A stretch of DNA of 64,000 bases from assembly GCF_000765805.2 (NCBI RefSeq), contig NZ_JRPD02000002.1:62001-126000 (forward strand). The letters are read 5' to 3'. The DNA comes from Helicobacter muridarum (GTDB lineage Bacteria; Campylobacterota; Campylobacteria; Campylobacterales; Helicobacteraceae). This document shows positions 1 to 7,966 of this stretch, piece by piece. The notes under the pieces were generated by a model, which ran no database searches, was not told the origin of the DNA, and saw nothing but the letters and a program-made list of their open reading frames with translations. Numbering within the stretch: the first letter of the stretch is position 1; each line of letters opens with the position of its first letter. The position numbers and the translations under genes are program-made.

Positions 1-2
1 TT

Positions 3-1175
3 CTTGAGGTTCAAAGAGAGGCAGCCAAAATGATGGCAATCTTTGGCGCAAAGCAACCGCACCCACAAAGTTTAACCGTTGGTGGCGTTACATCAATTAT
101 GGATATACTAGATCCAACTAGATTGGCAGAATATAAGTTTAAATTTGAAACTGTGGCAGATTTTATTAATAGAGCATACTATCCAGATTTGATTATGGCT
201 GGTATGGCTTATTCTAAAGAGCATAGTGTTTTAGTTGGTTGTAATCTTAAAAATTTCTTAAGTTTTCAAGAGATTCAAGTTGCACATGATGAATATTTAC
301 TTAGCAGCGGATATGTGCTTGATGGCGATATTAGTAAGGTAGATGATGTTAATCTTGATTTGATAGCAGAGGAGGTAACCAATTCTTGGTATAAATATGA
401 AGGCAAGCATAGCGATGGAACTCCTATAAAACCAACAGATTTATTACACCCATATGATGGGCAGACAACACCAAACTATATTGGAATGCAAGATGGTATG
501 AGTATTGGACCAAGCGGTAAGGAAGAAAAAACCAAACTTCTTAAAACAGATTCTAAATATTCATGGATAAAATCCCCTAGATATGATGGTAAGCCGATGG
601 AAGTTGGACCTTTAGCTTCTATAGTAGTAGGACTTGCAAGAAAGAATCCGCATATACAAGAGGTAGCAGAAGACTTTTTGAAAAGGACTGGATTAACAAC
701 AGCACATCTATTTAGCACATTAGGTAGAACCGCGGCTAGAGGATTAGAAGCTAAAGTATTAGGTGATTATGGTCTAAAGGCATTTGATGAATTAGTTAAA
801 AATCTCAAGGTAGATACAACAACTTGTGCTCCATATGTGATTGATAAAAATAAAGAATATAAGGGATATTATATAGGAAATGTACCAAGAGGAATGCTTA
901 GCCATTGGATGCGTATATCTGATGGAAAGGTGTCAAATTATCAAGCAGTAGTCCCATCTACTTGGAATGCAGGACCAAGAGATTCCAAAGGACAAAAAGG
1001 TCCTTATGAGATGAGCTTAATTGGGACTAAGATAGCTAGCCTTACGCAGCCTTTAGAGATTATTAGACATATTCATTCATTTGATCCATGCATTGCATGC
1101 TCAGTTCATGTAATGGATATAAGTGGTAATGAGCTTGGTCAGTATAAAGTAGACCCTTCATTCGCCAAATTCTAG
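3..1175 (+). CDS. hydB: [NiFe]-hydrogenase large subunit, 5' end outside window
   Basis: This is the large, nickel-carrying subunit of a periplasm-facing uptake hydrogenase that oxidises H2 and feeds electrons to quinone through HydC. The reading frame is open from base 3 with no stop, so the N-terminus, including the first nickel cysteine pair, lies upstream of the window. The second nickel motif DPCIACSVH is at 1083-1109. It is followed by a 21-residue tail, the kind of C-terminal extension removed after the histidine by the maturation protease, here presumably HydD. The cytochrome b gene follows after 93 bases, the order known from Helicobacter and Wolinella. Family assignment is firm; only the missing 5' end limits it. 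Confidence 0.95.
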   Translation, partial: LEVQREAAKMMAIFGAKQPHPQSLTVGGVTSIMDILDPTRLAEYKFKFETVADFINRAYYPDLIMAGMAYSKEHSVLVGCNLKNFLSFQEIQVAHDEYLLSSGYVLDGDISKVDDVNLDLIAEEVTNSWYKYEGKHSDGTPIKPTDLLHPYDGQTTPNYIGMQDGMSIGPSGKEEKTKLLKTDSKYSWIKSPRYDGKPMEVGPLASIVVGLARKNPHIQEVAEDFLKRTGLTTAHLFSTLGRTAARGLEAKVLGDYGLKAFDELVKNLKVDTTTCAPYVIDKNKEYKGYYIGNVPRGMLSHWMRISDGKVSNYQAVVPSTWNAGPRDSKGQKGPYEMSLIGTKIASLTQPLEIIRHIHSFDPCIACSVHVMDISGNELGQYKVDPSFAKF

Positions 1176-1268
1176 GGGTTAGGTTTATCCTTAGGATTTA
1201 AGATAGTCATAGATTCTATATAAATAGAATTTGTTCACATATAGTTTACATTATTTAAAGGAGCTAGT

Positions 1269-1973
1269 ATGGTTTCTACAGGAGACAATAAGGCTATTAA
1301 AAAAGAGCTAGAACAGCACTTAGAGTTTGGTGGCGCAACTAGATTTTTACATTGGGTACGTGCCTTTATGATTATATTCTTAATTGCAAGTGGATTTTAT
1401 ATTGCCTATCCTTTTTTGCAACCTAATGCCAATAGTGAGCCTACTGGTTTTTTACAAGCATATAGTCGAGCATTTCATTGTATTGCTGGTTTTGTGTTGA
1501 TTTGTGCATCAATTTTTAGGTTGTATTTGTTTTTCTTTGCTAGATCAAGCAATCCAGAGAGAGTTTCAATCTTGCAAGTCTTTAATCCGATAGTATGGTT
1601 TAAAACAATAGGCGCATATCTCTTTATAGCTCGTCATCCTCATATTAAAGGAGCATATAATCCTTTGCAATTCTGCACATACTTAATGCTTAGTGTTTTA
1701 ACTTTAGTTATTTGCATTACAGGAGTATCTTTATATAGCAATGTTTATCATAGTGGTTTAGGTGCTTTTTCTGCAGCTTGGTTTGGTTGGGTTGAAGTTG
1801 TATGTGGAGGATTAGCAAATGTAAGGGCTATTCATCATATTGTTACATGGGTATTTATTATATTTATACCTGTTCATATCTATCTTGTTATTTGGAATTC
1901 TGTGAGATATCCAAATGGCGGAGCAGATGTTATGATTAGCGGTATTCGTTATGTAGATAAAATACGTGTATAG
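1269..1973 (+). CDS. hydC: Ni/Fe-hydrogenase b-type cytochrome subunit
   Basis: Integral-membrane dihaem cytochrome b that anchors the hydrogenase dimer and passes electrons from H2 to menaquinone. The 234-residue protein has four hydrophobic spans, roughly residues 27-47, 67-90, 136-157 and 187-210. Candidate haem-ligand histidines lie in or beside them (H28, H70, H189/H190, H203). The ATG is preceded by AAGGAG at good spacing. It lies between hydB and the maturation protease gene hydD, with a 20-base gap to the latter, so co-transcription is likely. Length and topology match the family. Confidence 0.95.
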   Translation: MVSTGDNKAIKKELEQHLEFGGATRFLHWVRAFMIIFLIASGFYIAYPFLQPNANSEPTGFLQAYSRAFHCIAGFVLICASIFRLYLFFFARSSNPERVSILQVFNPIVWFKTIGAYLFIARHPHIKGAYNPLQFCTYLMLSVLTLVICITGVSLYSNVYHSGLGAFSAAWFGWVEVVCGGLANVRAIHHIVTWVFIIFIPVHIYLVIWNSVRYPNGGADVMISGIRYVDKIRV

Positions 1974-1993
1974 CCCAATAAATAGAGTGTAAA

Positions 1994-2542
1994 GTGAAGT
2001 TACTTGTGCTTGGAATAGGTAATATTCTGTTTGGTGATGAAGGGATTGGTGTGCATCTATGTAATTATCTTAAGGTGAATTATGAATTTAGTTCTGATTC
2101 TGATCCAAATAACAAAATAGAGTTTGTTGATGGTGGAACACTTGCAAATGCTTTAATCCCACTCATTGTGGAATATGATAATGTGCTTATTCTTGATTGT
2201 GTAAATGTGAATAATGCCAAGATAGGGGAAGTATATAGTTTTCCATTTGATAATGTTCCAAACTTTATTACTTGGGCTGGTAGTGCGCATGAGGTTGAAA
2301 TGCTTCAAACTCTTCGTTTAACTAAACTCATGGGAGATTTACCCTATGTCCATATTATAGGTATAATACCTGAAGTAATTGGCGAAGATACTGCTTTTAC
2401 TCTAAGCTTAGAATTATTAGAAGGTGCAAAAATTATGGAAAATGAGGCTATATCATATATTACATCGCTTGGTTTTGGTGTAAAAAAAATAGCTCAAACT
2501 AACTTACAAGAAATTGCAAATAATTCTTACAAGGGTTTTTAG
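1994..2542 (+). CDS. hydD: Hydrogenase maturation protease (HyaD/HybD family)
   Basis: Endopeptidase that removes the C-terminal tail of the hydrogenase large subunit once nickel has been inserted. The N-terminus GIGNILFGDEGIGV is the family signature. E16, D68 and H99 are positioned as the nickel-sensing ligands known from HybD. The start is GTG at 1994, the first codon that keeps the signature; no strong Shine-Dalgarno is visible, so coupling to hydC 20 bases upstream is likely. At 182 residues it has the normal length. Confidence 0.93.
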   Translation: MKLLVLGIGNILFGDEGIGVHLCNYLKVNYEFSSDSDPNNKIEFVDGGTLANALIPLIVEYDNVLILDCVNVNNAKIGEVYSFPFDNVPNFITWAGSAHEVEMLQTLRLTKLMGDLPYVHIIGIIPEVIGEDTAFTLSLELLEGAKIMENEAISYITSLGFGVKKIAQTNLQEIANNSYKGF

Positions 2543-2595
2543 GATATTTCAAATCTAAATTTTATTAACTTATTTATTGATTTAAGGCTTTTGTA

Positions 2596-4638
2596 TTGAA
2601 AGAAGAAGTAATTTTTATCAAAAATCAAGAGTATGATATACTCCAGTCCCAAGATTCTAAATCCCAAGAAATAGAGTCAAGAATTTTGGCTTGTATAATG
2701 GCATTCCATTATACAGATTCGCTAAGTTCTAAAGCTCTTATTGACTTATTAAAGAATCTATCTTGCAATTTTTTGTTTTGCGCTATAAAGCAACATCAAA
2801 ACAGTGAAAAAGATAATGTAAATAATCAGAATCATAATGATGACAAAAATTTCCAAGATATACAAATAACAAAAAATCAAGATTCTGTAGTTCAAGATAA
2901 CTGTATTTGCCTACGATATGAGACACAAGATATTCCAAATCATATTAATTCTTATTCAAATCTTTTTCGCATTTTTATATATGCCAATTCAAACTTAATT
3001 TTAGAATTTTGCGACATGCTGTCAAACGAGCTACCATTATCCCTAAATTTTACTTTTAGCTCCTTTGAGGAAATTAATGATAGAGATCTTCAAGTTATTG
3101 ATATTAGCAAATGGAAAAGCTTTGATATATTACATTCCTCCCTTATAGATAACAAAGATAATATATATAAAAAAAGTTTGATTCCAACAGTTAAAAACCT
3201 AGCTCAAATTATAGATTCAAATGATGCCAATTTTCATCAAATAAGCCCCTTTGTCACATTGCTTGATTGTAATATAGACTCTTTCAATAAGCTCTATAAT
3301 ATAGATGATTTTTCTCTTGTTTCATGTCAAGAGATTCTAATTGAATCGCTAGCTAATGAATTGCTAACTAAACAAGAGATTATTTTGCAATGTAATGATT
3401 TGTATTACATGTTGGGTATAAATCCAATGAACAATGATGGTAACTCCTATGTTATATTTGTTGATTTGTATAATGCTACAAGCTATTTGCGTTTAAATGA
3501 CGCACAAAAAAAAGCCCTAGCTAGCATAGAAAAGCCTTTTATCATGGCAAATTGCAAGGAAGTTTTTGCTAGGAGTTTAGGCGGAGATAGATCTGATAGA
3601 ATATTTGCTGGTTTACCTAGTGATTGTTTGTTATTATTATTGCTTAATTTATTGCAATCTAAACATGGCATGGATTATATTTTCTTTTCATTAGTTAGAT
3701 TAGATATCAATATGCCAAAGCCTCTTGTTTGCTACAAGGAGAATCTAATAATAAATAGTGATAAAGCTCTAGGTTATATTGTTGTAAATAGTCCTCCTTA
3801 TTATTTACCCTATAAGCGATATGGTGATAGTATATTTGAATTAGTCAATGCTAACCCACTAAATGCAGGACAAGGCAAAAAGAGATTAATCGTATGTCTA
3901 TCCCAAACAAATCCGAGTGCTTTTTGGATTGAAAGCGTGGCTGGAGAGAGATTTCAACAAATTTTAGATATTAACTTGTCTCTTAATCTTGCGGAACATA
4001 TTAAAAACTTATATGGCTATAAGAATGGAGATAGATTATTGCATAATTTTGCTAAGAGTAATGCTGGCTTAGTGCAAACATGGGGATTAGATTCAGAATT
4101 ATTAGAACTCATTATGCAGGGCAATTCTAAAGATTTAAATGCTAGTGCAAATTCTTTAGAATCTAATCTAATAAGAGATTCTGAACATTCTTCTCATTCA
4201 TTAAAATCCAATAATCTAATTGATATATTTGCGCTTATAGAGCAGATGTTGCAACTTGATATAAGCCTTATTGAATATGCCAGTAAATGTGTAAGAGATA
4301 GAGGACCTCGTATTGATTATAAGCTAATTCGTGTAGGAGATTCTATAATATTAGATTATCCGCGTATATTGCGAAGCATGCTAAGCTTTCATTTAGCAGG
4401 AGTTGAAAAAGAATTGCTTTGCTATGGTGCTGTAGAATCTCTAGCAGAGTTTATAGGAACATTAGCGGGTGATATGCTTGTAAATTATGGTATTGATGAA
4501 ATTTTTATTTGTGGAGATTTGCTTTTGTGGCAATGTTTCCTAGATAAGATTGTTTATGCTATTCCAAAAAATATTTCTTTATGCCTACCTAATCAATTAG
4601 GTATAGATTATAATGCATTACCTCTAAATACAAACTAA
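2596..4638 (+). CDS. hydE: HydE-like hydrogenase accessory protein (distant HypF relative)
   Basis: Fifth gene of the hydrogenase cluster, in the position of H. pylori hydE, whose product is needed for hydrogenase activity and is distantly related to the carbamoyltransferase HypF; its exact reaction is unknown to me. The 680-residue protein is cytosolic with no signal peptide. Residues about 65-105 are Asn/Gln/Asp-rich and look like a variable insertion. Residues about 310-350 and the C-terminal third, which contains a segment starting RDRGPRIDYKL, seem the ordered, HypF-like parts. The start is TTG at 2596; the weak AAGG upstream makes the exact start uncertain. The name rests mainly on gene order and general resemblance. 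Confidence 0.75.
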   Translation: MKEEVIFIKNQEYDILQSQDSKSQEIESRILACIMAFHYTDSLSSKALIDLLKNLSCNFLFCAIKQHQNSEKDNVNNQNHNDDKNFQDIQITKNQDSVVQDNCICLRYETQDIPNHINSYSNLFRIFIYANSNLILEFCDMLSNELPLSLNFTFSSFEEINDRDLQVIDISKWKSFDILHSSLIDNKDNIYKKSLIPTVKNLAQIIDSNDANFHQISPFVTLLDCNIDSFNKLYNIDDFSLVSCQEILIESLANELLTKQEIILQCNDLYYMLGINPMNNDGNSYVIFVDLYNATSYLRLNDAQKKALASIEKPFIMANCKEVFARSLGGDRSDRIFAGLPSDCLLLLLLNLLQSKHGMDYIFFSLVRLDINMPKPLVCYKENLIINSDKALGYIVVNSPPYYLPYKRYGDSIFELVNANPLNAGQGKKRLIVCLSQTNPSAFWIESVAGERFQQILDINLSLNLAEHIKNLYGYKNGDRLLHNFAKSNAGLVQTWGLDSELLELIMQGNSKDLNASANSLESNLIRDSEHSSHSLKSNNLIDIFALIEQMLQLDISLIEYASKCVRDRGPRIDYKLIRVGDSIILDYPRILRSMLSFHLAGVEKELLCYGAVESLAEFIGTLAGDMLVNYGIDEIFICGDLLLWQCFLDKIVYAIPKNISLCLPNQLGIDYNALPLNTN

Positions 4639-4711
4639 ATCTATCTTGTTGATATTAGTTTACTCTTTGCGTCTCGTTATGAAAGCGTATAAATAGTTAT
4701 GGAGGGTTAGC

Positions 4712-5200
4712 ATGTATATATTAGGCATTGATCCAGGAAGCAGAAATTGCGGATATGGAATTATCCAAATTCAAAATTTTAAACCATTCTTGGTTGATGC
4801 GGGTATTATCAAAATACAAACTAGGGATTTACAATCTCAAATAGTGGAATTTGTTGAGGGTATCGACTTAATTTTAAAATCCTGTGCAATTAATCAAGTT
4901 GCAATGGAGGATATATTTTATGCTTATAATCCAAAGACAGTAATTAAGTTAGCGCAATTTCGTGGTGCAATTAGTCTTAAGATTCTCCAAGATATTGGGA
5001 ATTTCGCGGAATATACACCCTTGCAAGTTAAAAAATCTCTAACAGGCAATGGCAAAGCTGATAAGAGCCAAGTTGCATATATGGTAAAAACCTTACTCAA
5101 TATTTCAGTTGATATAAAACCTCTAGATGTGAGTGATGCTCTAGCTGTAGCCCTAACACATGCACAGAGCATGAGGTATGGGGCTATATATAGTAGATAA
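4712..5200 (+). CDS. ruvC: Crossover junction endodeoxyribonuclease RuvC
   Basis: Holliday-junction resolvase acting with RuvAB in recombinational repair. It opens with the RNase-H-like motif [12 protein letters not shown]. The four acidic metal ligands can be placed at D7, E66, D139 and D142. The basic loop around K107-K119 is typical of the family. At 162 residues it is full length. ATG is preceded by GGAGG (4701-4705) at good spacing. It stands 73 bases after hydE with no functional link to it; the next gene on this strand is 4.5 kb away. Confidence 0.97.
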   Translation: MYILGIDPGSRNCGYGIIQIQNFKPFLVDAGIIKIQTRDLQSQIVEFVEGIDLILKSCAINQVAMEDIFYAYNPKTVIKLAQFRGAISLKILQDIGNFAEYTPLQVKKSLTGNGKADKSQVAYMVKTLLNISVDIKPLDVSDALAVALTHAQSMRYGAIYSR

Positions 5201-5534
5201 TATTAAGGACATATATCACTAAACTAGCTAATCATAGATTTAGCAAAGGATTGATTTCTTACTATACCTTAGCTTACTTTTCTTCTGTTGTGTCTTAGCC
5301 CTTTCTTTCCTTGTGATTTAAGAATCTTTGGGTGAAGTTCTTAGAATTTTAGAATTTATATTTGATTCTCTTAGATGTTTCGGCTATGCCTTATATATTC
5401 TGTAAGTAACATGACAGAGAGGTTGGACACAACAGAATAAATACTCAATACGATAAGAAAATACATCGACAATAATATGACACATATTCATTTATTCATT
5501 GAAATTAGCTATATGAATTTATTTGATATGGATT
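5201..5534. other. Gene-free stretch with long inverted repeat
   Basis: No credible coding sequence is seen between ruvC and the convergent barrel gene. The main feature is a perfect 12-base inverted repeat, TTCTGTTGTGTC at 5283-5294 and GACACAACAGAA at 5426-5437. The 131 bases between the arms are AT-rich and have no open frame. A nine-codon frame at 5411-5440 runs through the right arm and is probably chance. This could be a MITE-like remnant, a structured RNA or decayed DNA. Confidence 0.5.
5283..5437. repeat. 155-bp element bounded by 12-bp perfect inverted repeats
   Basis: TTCTGTTGTGTC at 5283-5294 is the exact reverse complement of GACACAACAGAA at 5426-5437. No obvious direct target duplication flanks the element, and I noticed no second copy in this window. 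The arms are less AT-rich than their surroundings. Size and ends suit a miniature inverted-repeat element, but a long-range RNA hairpin is equally compatible. Confidence 0.4.
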
Positions 5535-6242
5535 TTAATATAAGCTTATTCCTGTTTCAAGCATTATAGTAAAGTTGTTATTTGCGGGATATTGTATCCC
5601 ATTTGTAATCTCAAAAGCTTTGTTTATATAATAGATTCCTTTTAGTTTTGCATAAAGATATGCCTTATTCCCTCTTTGAAATTGTCTATTTGTATAGTAT
5701 ATCATGCTAAAAGAGGCTTCGATTCTATGTGAATTATTATTTGTTGAAGTTATGTCAATGCGACTTAGTTCATAGCCTCTCAATACACTATAAGCATATC
5801 CAGCGGAGTATTCTATACCAATTTTATCATCTAGCATATAGCGATGATAGATATTACCACCTAAAAATAGAGTGGACATTATAAACTTTTCTGAATTTGC
5901 ATTAGTAATATATGCTTCTATTGGCATAGAAAAAGAGATAACCAAAGGATATTTGAAACTCCCTAGATTAAGCCCAATATTTGGTGTAGTTATTATAAGA
6001 AAGTTTTTATTATTACCTATTCCAAATGCTCCTTCAATAGCAAGAGATAGCCTTGCTGCATAATATCTTGTATCTAATGGGATATATGCGCCTATATTGT
6101 TTAAATCTCTAGTAGGAGTAGAAAAAAAGCTATAATATAAACCTATCCCAAGCTTTGCTTCAATGCAATAAATATCATTACATTGATAAGCTGAGGCTCC
6201 GTTATATAAGGCTAGCAATGATAGTATAATCTTGCGTAGCAT
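5535..6242 (-). CDS. Outer-membrane beta-barrel protein, cassette copy 1
   Basis: A 235-residue protein with a signal peptide (about residues 1-18, ending GASA) and alternating-polarity strands typical of an outer-membrane barrel. The mature N-terminus starts YQCNDIYC, a CX4C motif shared with the paralogue at 6630-7538. Other shared blocks are HRIEAS, LKGIYY.N and a C-terminal YPANN.F.I..E.GI. It starts 9 bases after the stop of the small secreted protein at 6252-6542 and has no good Shine-Dalgarno of its own, so translational coupling is likely. I do not recognise a named family. Export and barrel fold are well supported; function is unknown. Confidence 0.7.
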   Translation of the reverse strand: MLRKIILSLLALYNGASAYQCNDIYCIEAKLGIGLYYSFFSTPTRDLNNIGAYIPLDTRYYAARLSLAIEGAFGIGNNKNFLIITTPNIGLNLGSFKYPLVISFSMPIEAYITNANSEKFIMSTLFLGGNIYHRYMLDDKIGIEYSAGYAYSVLRGYELSRIDITSTNNNSHRIEASFSMIYYTNRQFQRGNKAYLYAKLKGIYYINKAFEITNGIQYPANNNFTIMLETGISLY

Positions 6243-6251
6243 ATTTGTATG

Positions 6252-6542
6252 CTAGGGAAGTGGGTATTTGAAGTTAAATTTTATGGTTGCATGCCTATTT
6301 TTCAATATATAACGATTGAATCCCCAAATTACAAGATTTCCTAAAAGTGGCAACCAAAACTCACCCTTAGTTTCCATCATCTCCTCATTTGAAAGTATAT
6401 ATACATCTACTTTCTCATCTCCAAATAAAAACTTATAATCTGCTTGTTGTAATTCATTATTTGCTATTTGGTTGGCGTTAAGGGAAGCAATATTTAGACT
6501 AGCTAAAGCAATTAAAATAATACAAAATTTTAAAATTTTCAT
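6252..6542 (-). CDS. Small secreted protein with double-glycine-like leader motif, copy 1
   Basis: A 96-residue protein of unknown function, first gene of the cassette. Residues 1-24 form a Sec signal peptide (ending NANQ). A conserved segment QADYKFLFGDEKVDVY follows, then LSNEEMMETKGE, which resembles the L-S-x-E-E-M...G leader of peptides cleaved at a double glycine, except that the last residue is Glu. After it comes a short hydrophobic stretch (FWLPLLGNLVIWGF) and a basic tail. Two related copies exist in this window, both damaged. AAGGA precedes the ATG by 8 bases and a palindrome (6559-6580) lies just upstream. The bacteriocin resemblance is inference. Confidence 0.65.
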   Translation of the reverse strand: MKILKFCIILIALASLNIASLNANQIANNELQQADYKFLFGDEKVDVYILSNEEMMETKGEFWLPLLGNLVIWGFNRYILKNRHATIKFNFKYPLP

Positions 6543-6553
6543 AATATATCCTT
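6354..6553. repeat. Direct repeat of about 200 bp, copy A
   Basis: This segment covers the Shine-Dalgarno and the first two-thirds of the small secreted gene. It is nearly identical by eye to 7658-7856, with a handful of substitutions and one missing base in the second copy. Homology stops where the two small genes change their C-terminal sequence, which suggests cassette duplication followed by replacement or divergence of the 3' part. Confidence 0.85.
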
Positions 6554-6558
6554 TATGC

Positions 6559-6580
6559 TAATACTAATTAATTAGTATTA
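6559..6580. promoter_or_regulatory. 22-bp perfect palindrome in 5' leader of copy 1
   Basis: A perfect AT-rich palindrome (half-site TAATACTAATT) lies 5 bases upstream of the AAGGA of the small secreted gene on the minus strand. A partial copy of the same half-site occurs around 6591-6605. It may be a leader hairpin controlling translation or stability, or an operator. Confidence 0.5.
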
Positions 6581-6629
6581 AAGCCTTAAAATTACTAATT
6601 AATTATACCTAAAGAAGCTTAAGTCAATC

Positions 6630-7538
6630 TTAATATATAATATTTGTTAATGGCGGCTTGTTATCAATATTAGGTGCTTTAAGTGGCGGTAGCATGTCAT
6701 GAGTGCTTGTATCGTAGCTTTCAAATCGACTATTAAGATGTGAGGCGATACCAAATTCAAATAAAATAGCAAAGCTATTATTTGCAGGATAATTTATTGC
6801 CTTTGAATTAACAATGATTATATCTGAAGCATTGACATTTCGATAGATTCCTTTTAGTTGTATATAAAAGTCTAGTTTCCTATCTATTTCAAATTGACTT
6901 AAATTAGACATATCTTGCCTTAAAAGCATTCCAATGCTAGCTTCAATCCTATGTCCACCGTTTAAAAATGATTTATTACTCATGGCATGTATTTCATAAG
7001 CACCACCAAAAATATAGCCATATCTTAAACTATATTCTATGTCTATATTTTTGTTTATTGTCTTTAGTCCAGCAACGCTAGTTCCAATAAATGGCATGGA
7101 TATGCCAAGCTTATGCTCTCTATTTCTCCATGCTAAATCATATCCATCGCTACCGACAGTTAGCAAGAGTAAAATAGGAGTTTTTAATGAGCCCAGATTA
7201 GTGCCAATAGAGAAATCAACACCAATAAAACCACCATAATTTTTTACTAATAAATTATTATTAAATACATTAGAGCTACCAATACCAAGATTTATATTTG
7301 TATCAAAGGCAGCCCACTTCCAATATTTTCCAGCGTATATTGATAAATACCCTCCTGTGTTATTGTATTCCGCTTTGCTGCCATTATCATAATTGAATTT
7401 AAAATTACTATGAAATGCTCCTAACCCTACTCTAATATCGCTACATGAAGTTTCTTTACAACGGTAGGCATGTGCATCATTTAGGAGAATAGTAGAAAAA
7501 ATAGCTGAAAATATTAGTGATTTATATCTTTGTGCCAT
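6630..7538 (-). CDS. Outer-membrane beta-barrel protein, cassette copy 2
   Basis: A 302-residue paralogue of the barrel at 5535-6242. A signal peptide (about residues 1-24, ending DAHA) precedes YRCKETSC, the same CX4C motif. Blocks shared with copy 1 include LGSLKTPILL (LGSFKYPLVI in copy 1), HRIEAS, LKGIYRN and INYPANNSFAILFEFGI. It differs by longer loops and a 35-residue Pro/Asp-rich tail after the last predicted strand. Its ATG lies 9 bases after the reconstructed stop of the frameshifted small gene at 7548-7845, the same spacing as in copy 1. Function unknown. Confidence 0.7.
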   Translation of the reverse strand: MAQRYKSLIFSAIFSTILLNDAHAYRCKETSCSDIRVGLGAFHSNFKFNYDNGSKAEYNNTGGYLSIYAGKYWKWAAFDTNINLGIGSSNVFNNNLLVKNYGGFIGVDFSIGTNLGSLKTPILLLLTVGSDGYDLAWRNREHKLGISMPFIGTSVAGLKTINKNIDIEYSLRYGYIFGGAYEIHAMSNKSFLNGGHRIEASIGMLLRQDMSNLSQFEIDRKLDFYIQLKGIYRNVNASDIIIVNSKAINYPANNSFAILFEFGIASHLNSRFESYDTSTHDMLPPLKAPNIDNKPPLTNIIY

Positions 7539-7547
7539 TGTATTTTT

Positions 7548-7845
7548 CTAAAACTTTGTATTGTTTTGATAGTAGAAATCTGGTTTTTTGCTACAACTAC
7601 CACCTATGCAAGACATCGCCCAGCCAATCCCTGCTACACCTATCGCAGTTAGTAATCCCAAAACTCACCCTTAGTTTCCATCATCTCCTCATTTGAAGCA
7701 TATATACATCTACTTTCTCATCTCCAAATAAAAACTTATAATCTGCTTGTTGTAATTCATTATTTGCTATTTGGTTGGCGTTAAGGGAAGCAATATTGAG
7801 ACTAGCTAAAGCAATTAAAATAATACAAAATTTTAAAACTTTCAT
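7548..7845 (-). pseudogene. Frameshifted small secreted protein, copy 2
   Basis: From the ATG at 7845 the protein matches copy 1 for about 48 residues (signal peptide, QADYKFLFGDEKVDVY). One base is missing where copy 1 encodes LSNEE, and the frame then stops after nine codons. Restoring it gives LSNEEMMETKGEF. A second one-base shift leads into GLLTAIGVAGIGWAMSCIGG and ends at TAG 7548-7550, exactly 9 bases before the barrel start. That C-terminus, rich in GxxxG and with a CX4C, differs wholly from copy 1. As read here the gene is broken twice; sequencing error is an alternative. Confidence 0.6.
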
Positions 7846-7856
7846 TATATATCCTT
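7658..7856. repeat. Direct repeat of about 200 bp, copy B
   Basis: Counterpart of 6354-6553 in the same orientation, about 1.3 kb away. It is one base shorter, which is the frameshift in small gene copy 2. Recombination between the two repeats would delete the barrel at 6630-7538. Confidence 0.85.
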
Positions 7857-7860
7857 AGTA

Positions 7861-7887
7861 ATAGATTTTAATAACATTAAAATCTAT
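7861..7887. promoter_or_regulatory. 12-bp inverted repeat with 3-base loop in 5' leader of copy 2
   Basis: ATAGATTTTAAT at 7861-7872 and its exact complement at 7876-7887 enclose AAC. On the minus strand the dyad ends 4 bases before AAGGA of small gene copy 2, the same placement as the palindrome of copy 1, although the two dyads differ in sequence. Confidence 0.5.
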
Positions 7888-7966
7888 AATTAATCTAAGT
7901 GTTATTACTCATTATAGTTTAAGATAATTTAAACTATACTTAATTAAAATTTAGATTCCACGTTAG

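Noticed and set aside
5411-5440. Nine-codon frame (MTERLDTTE) in the inverted-repeat element
   Set aside because: Too short, with no Shine-Dalgarno; probably chance.
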